Source: Candidatus Tepidiaquacellales bacterium UBA6667 (GTDB lineage Bacteria > Bacteroidota > Ignavibacteria > Tepidaquicellales > Tepidaquicellaceae). Taken from it: a stretch of 6,641 nt of DNA. How positions within the stretch are numbered: position 1 is the first letter of the stretch; each line of letters begins with the position of its first letter. Shown in pieces: positions 6,501 through 6,641 of this stretch. The notes beneath the pieces were generated by a model. It did no database searches. It was not told where the DNA came from and saw only the letters and a list, made by a program, of their open reading frames with translations. Where the stretch lies: contig DKKL01000039.1 of assembly GCA_002455255.1 (NCBI GenBank), forward strand, positions 1 through 6,641. Reading direction: 5' to 3'. The position numbers were made by a program, and so were the translations under genes.

Positions 6501-6641
6501 TTAATTTACGGATTCTAATTCAAGGAGTGTCATATCGTATATATCCTGAACTCGGTCAATAATTTTACCTAATTCTGAGAAGTCCTCTACAGAATCAATT
6601 TTTTCAAGTTTAAAGCAAACTTCGGCGAGACGTTTGGCACC
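6501..6641 (-). CDS. Hpt-domain signalling protein, C-terminal fragment
   Basis: An open frame enters from the right window edge and ends with TAA at 6501-6503, giving the last 46 residues of a protein. It begins GAKRLAEVCFKLEKID and continues as two amphipathic helices. This fits the end of a histidine phosphotransfer (Hpt) domain, where the consensus HxLKGxxxxxGA precedes exactly such a helix, so the phosphorylatable histidine would lie about 10 residues beyond the window. Such domains relay phosphate in hybrid histidine kinases and multidomain response regulators. The full architecture cannot be seen. The assignment rests on the GAxxLAxxCxxLE pattern and the helical character; other helical-bundle proteins are possible. 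Confidence 0.65.
   Translation of the reverse strand, partial: GAKRLAEVCFKLEKIDSVEDFSELGKIIDRVQDIYDMTLLELESVN

Overview
The window is AT-rich DNA (my impression is roughly one-third G+C) using the standard code. All supported genes lie on the minus strand. In the direction of transcription (high to low coordinates) they are: the C-terminal end of an Hpt-domain signalling protein (cut by the window edge), aspS (aspartyl-tRNA synthetase), ahcY (adenosylhomocysteinase), and a large STAND-type (NB-ARC-like) ATPase with C-terminal tetratricopeptide repeats. The low G+C, the style of the two housekeeping proteins and the CGAATT-type intergenic repeats suggest a member of the Bacteroidota/Ignavibacteria/Kapabacteria neighbourhood. 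This is an impression from protein flavour, not a database result.

Layout: 1-67 is AT-rich spacer. 68-2581 encodes the STAND-TPR protein. 2582-2746 is a spacer holding a clear rho-independent terminator behind ahcY. 2747-4069 is ahcY, which starts with TTG behind a good Shine-Dalgarno sequence. 4070-4450 is a 381-bp non-coding stretch: the ahcY leader plus a dense island of short repeats, namely two copies of a 10-bp-stem palindrome, a triloop hairpin repeat, and two opposed arrays of 9-10-bp units. 4451-6229 is aspS. 6230-6500 is a second repeat-bearing spacer that shares motifs with the first. 6501-6641 is the Hpt fragment.

The two complete housekeeping genes serve translation (aspS) and the activated-methyl cycle (ahcY), and nothing suggests a functional link between them or with the STAND gene. 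The ahcY terminator separates the STAND gene as its own unit. It has the architecture of a signal-sensing ATPase (P-loop, Walker B, GxP motif, winged-helix-like region, TPR sensor) but no N-terminal effector domain. Instead a long insertion between Walker A and Walker B carries a hydrophobic segment followed by a cationic one. That insertion and the two repeat islands around aspS are the parts most worth a second look. I see no CRISPR array, insertion sequence, tRNA, rRNA or recognisable riboswitch.
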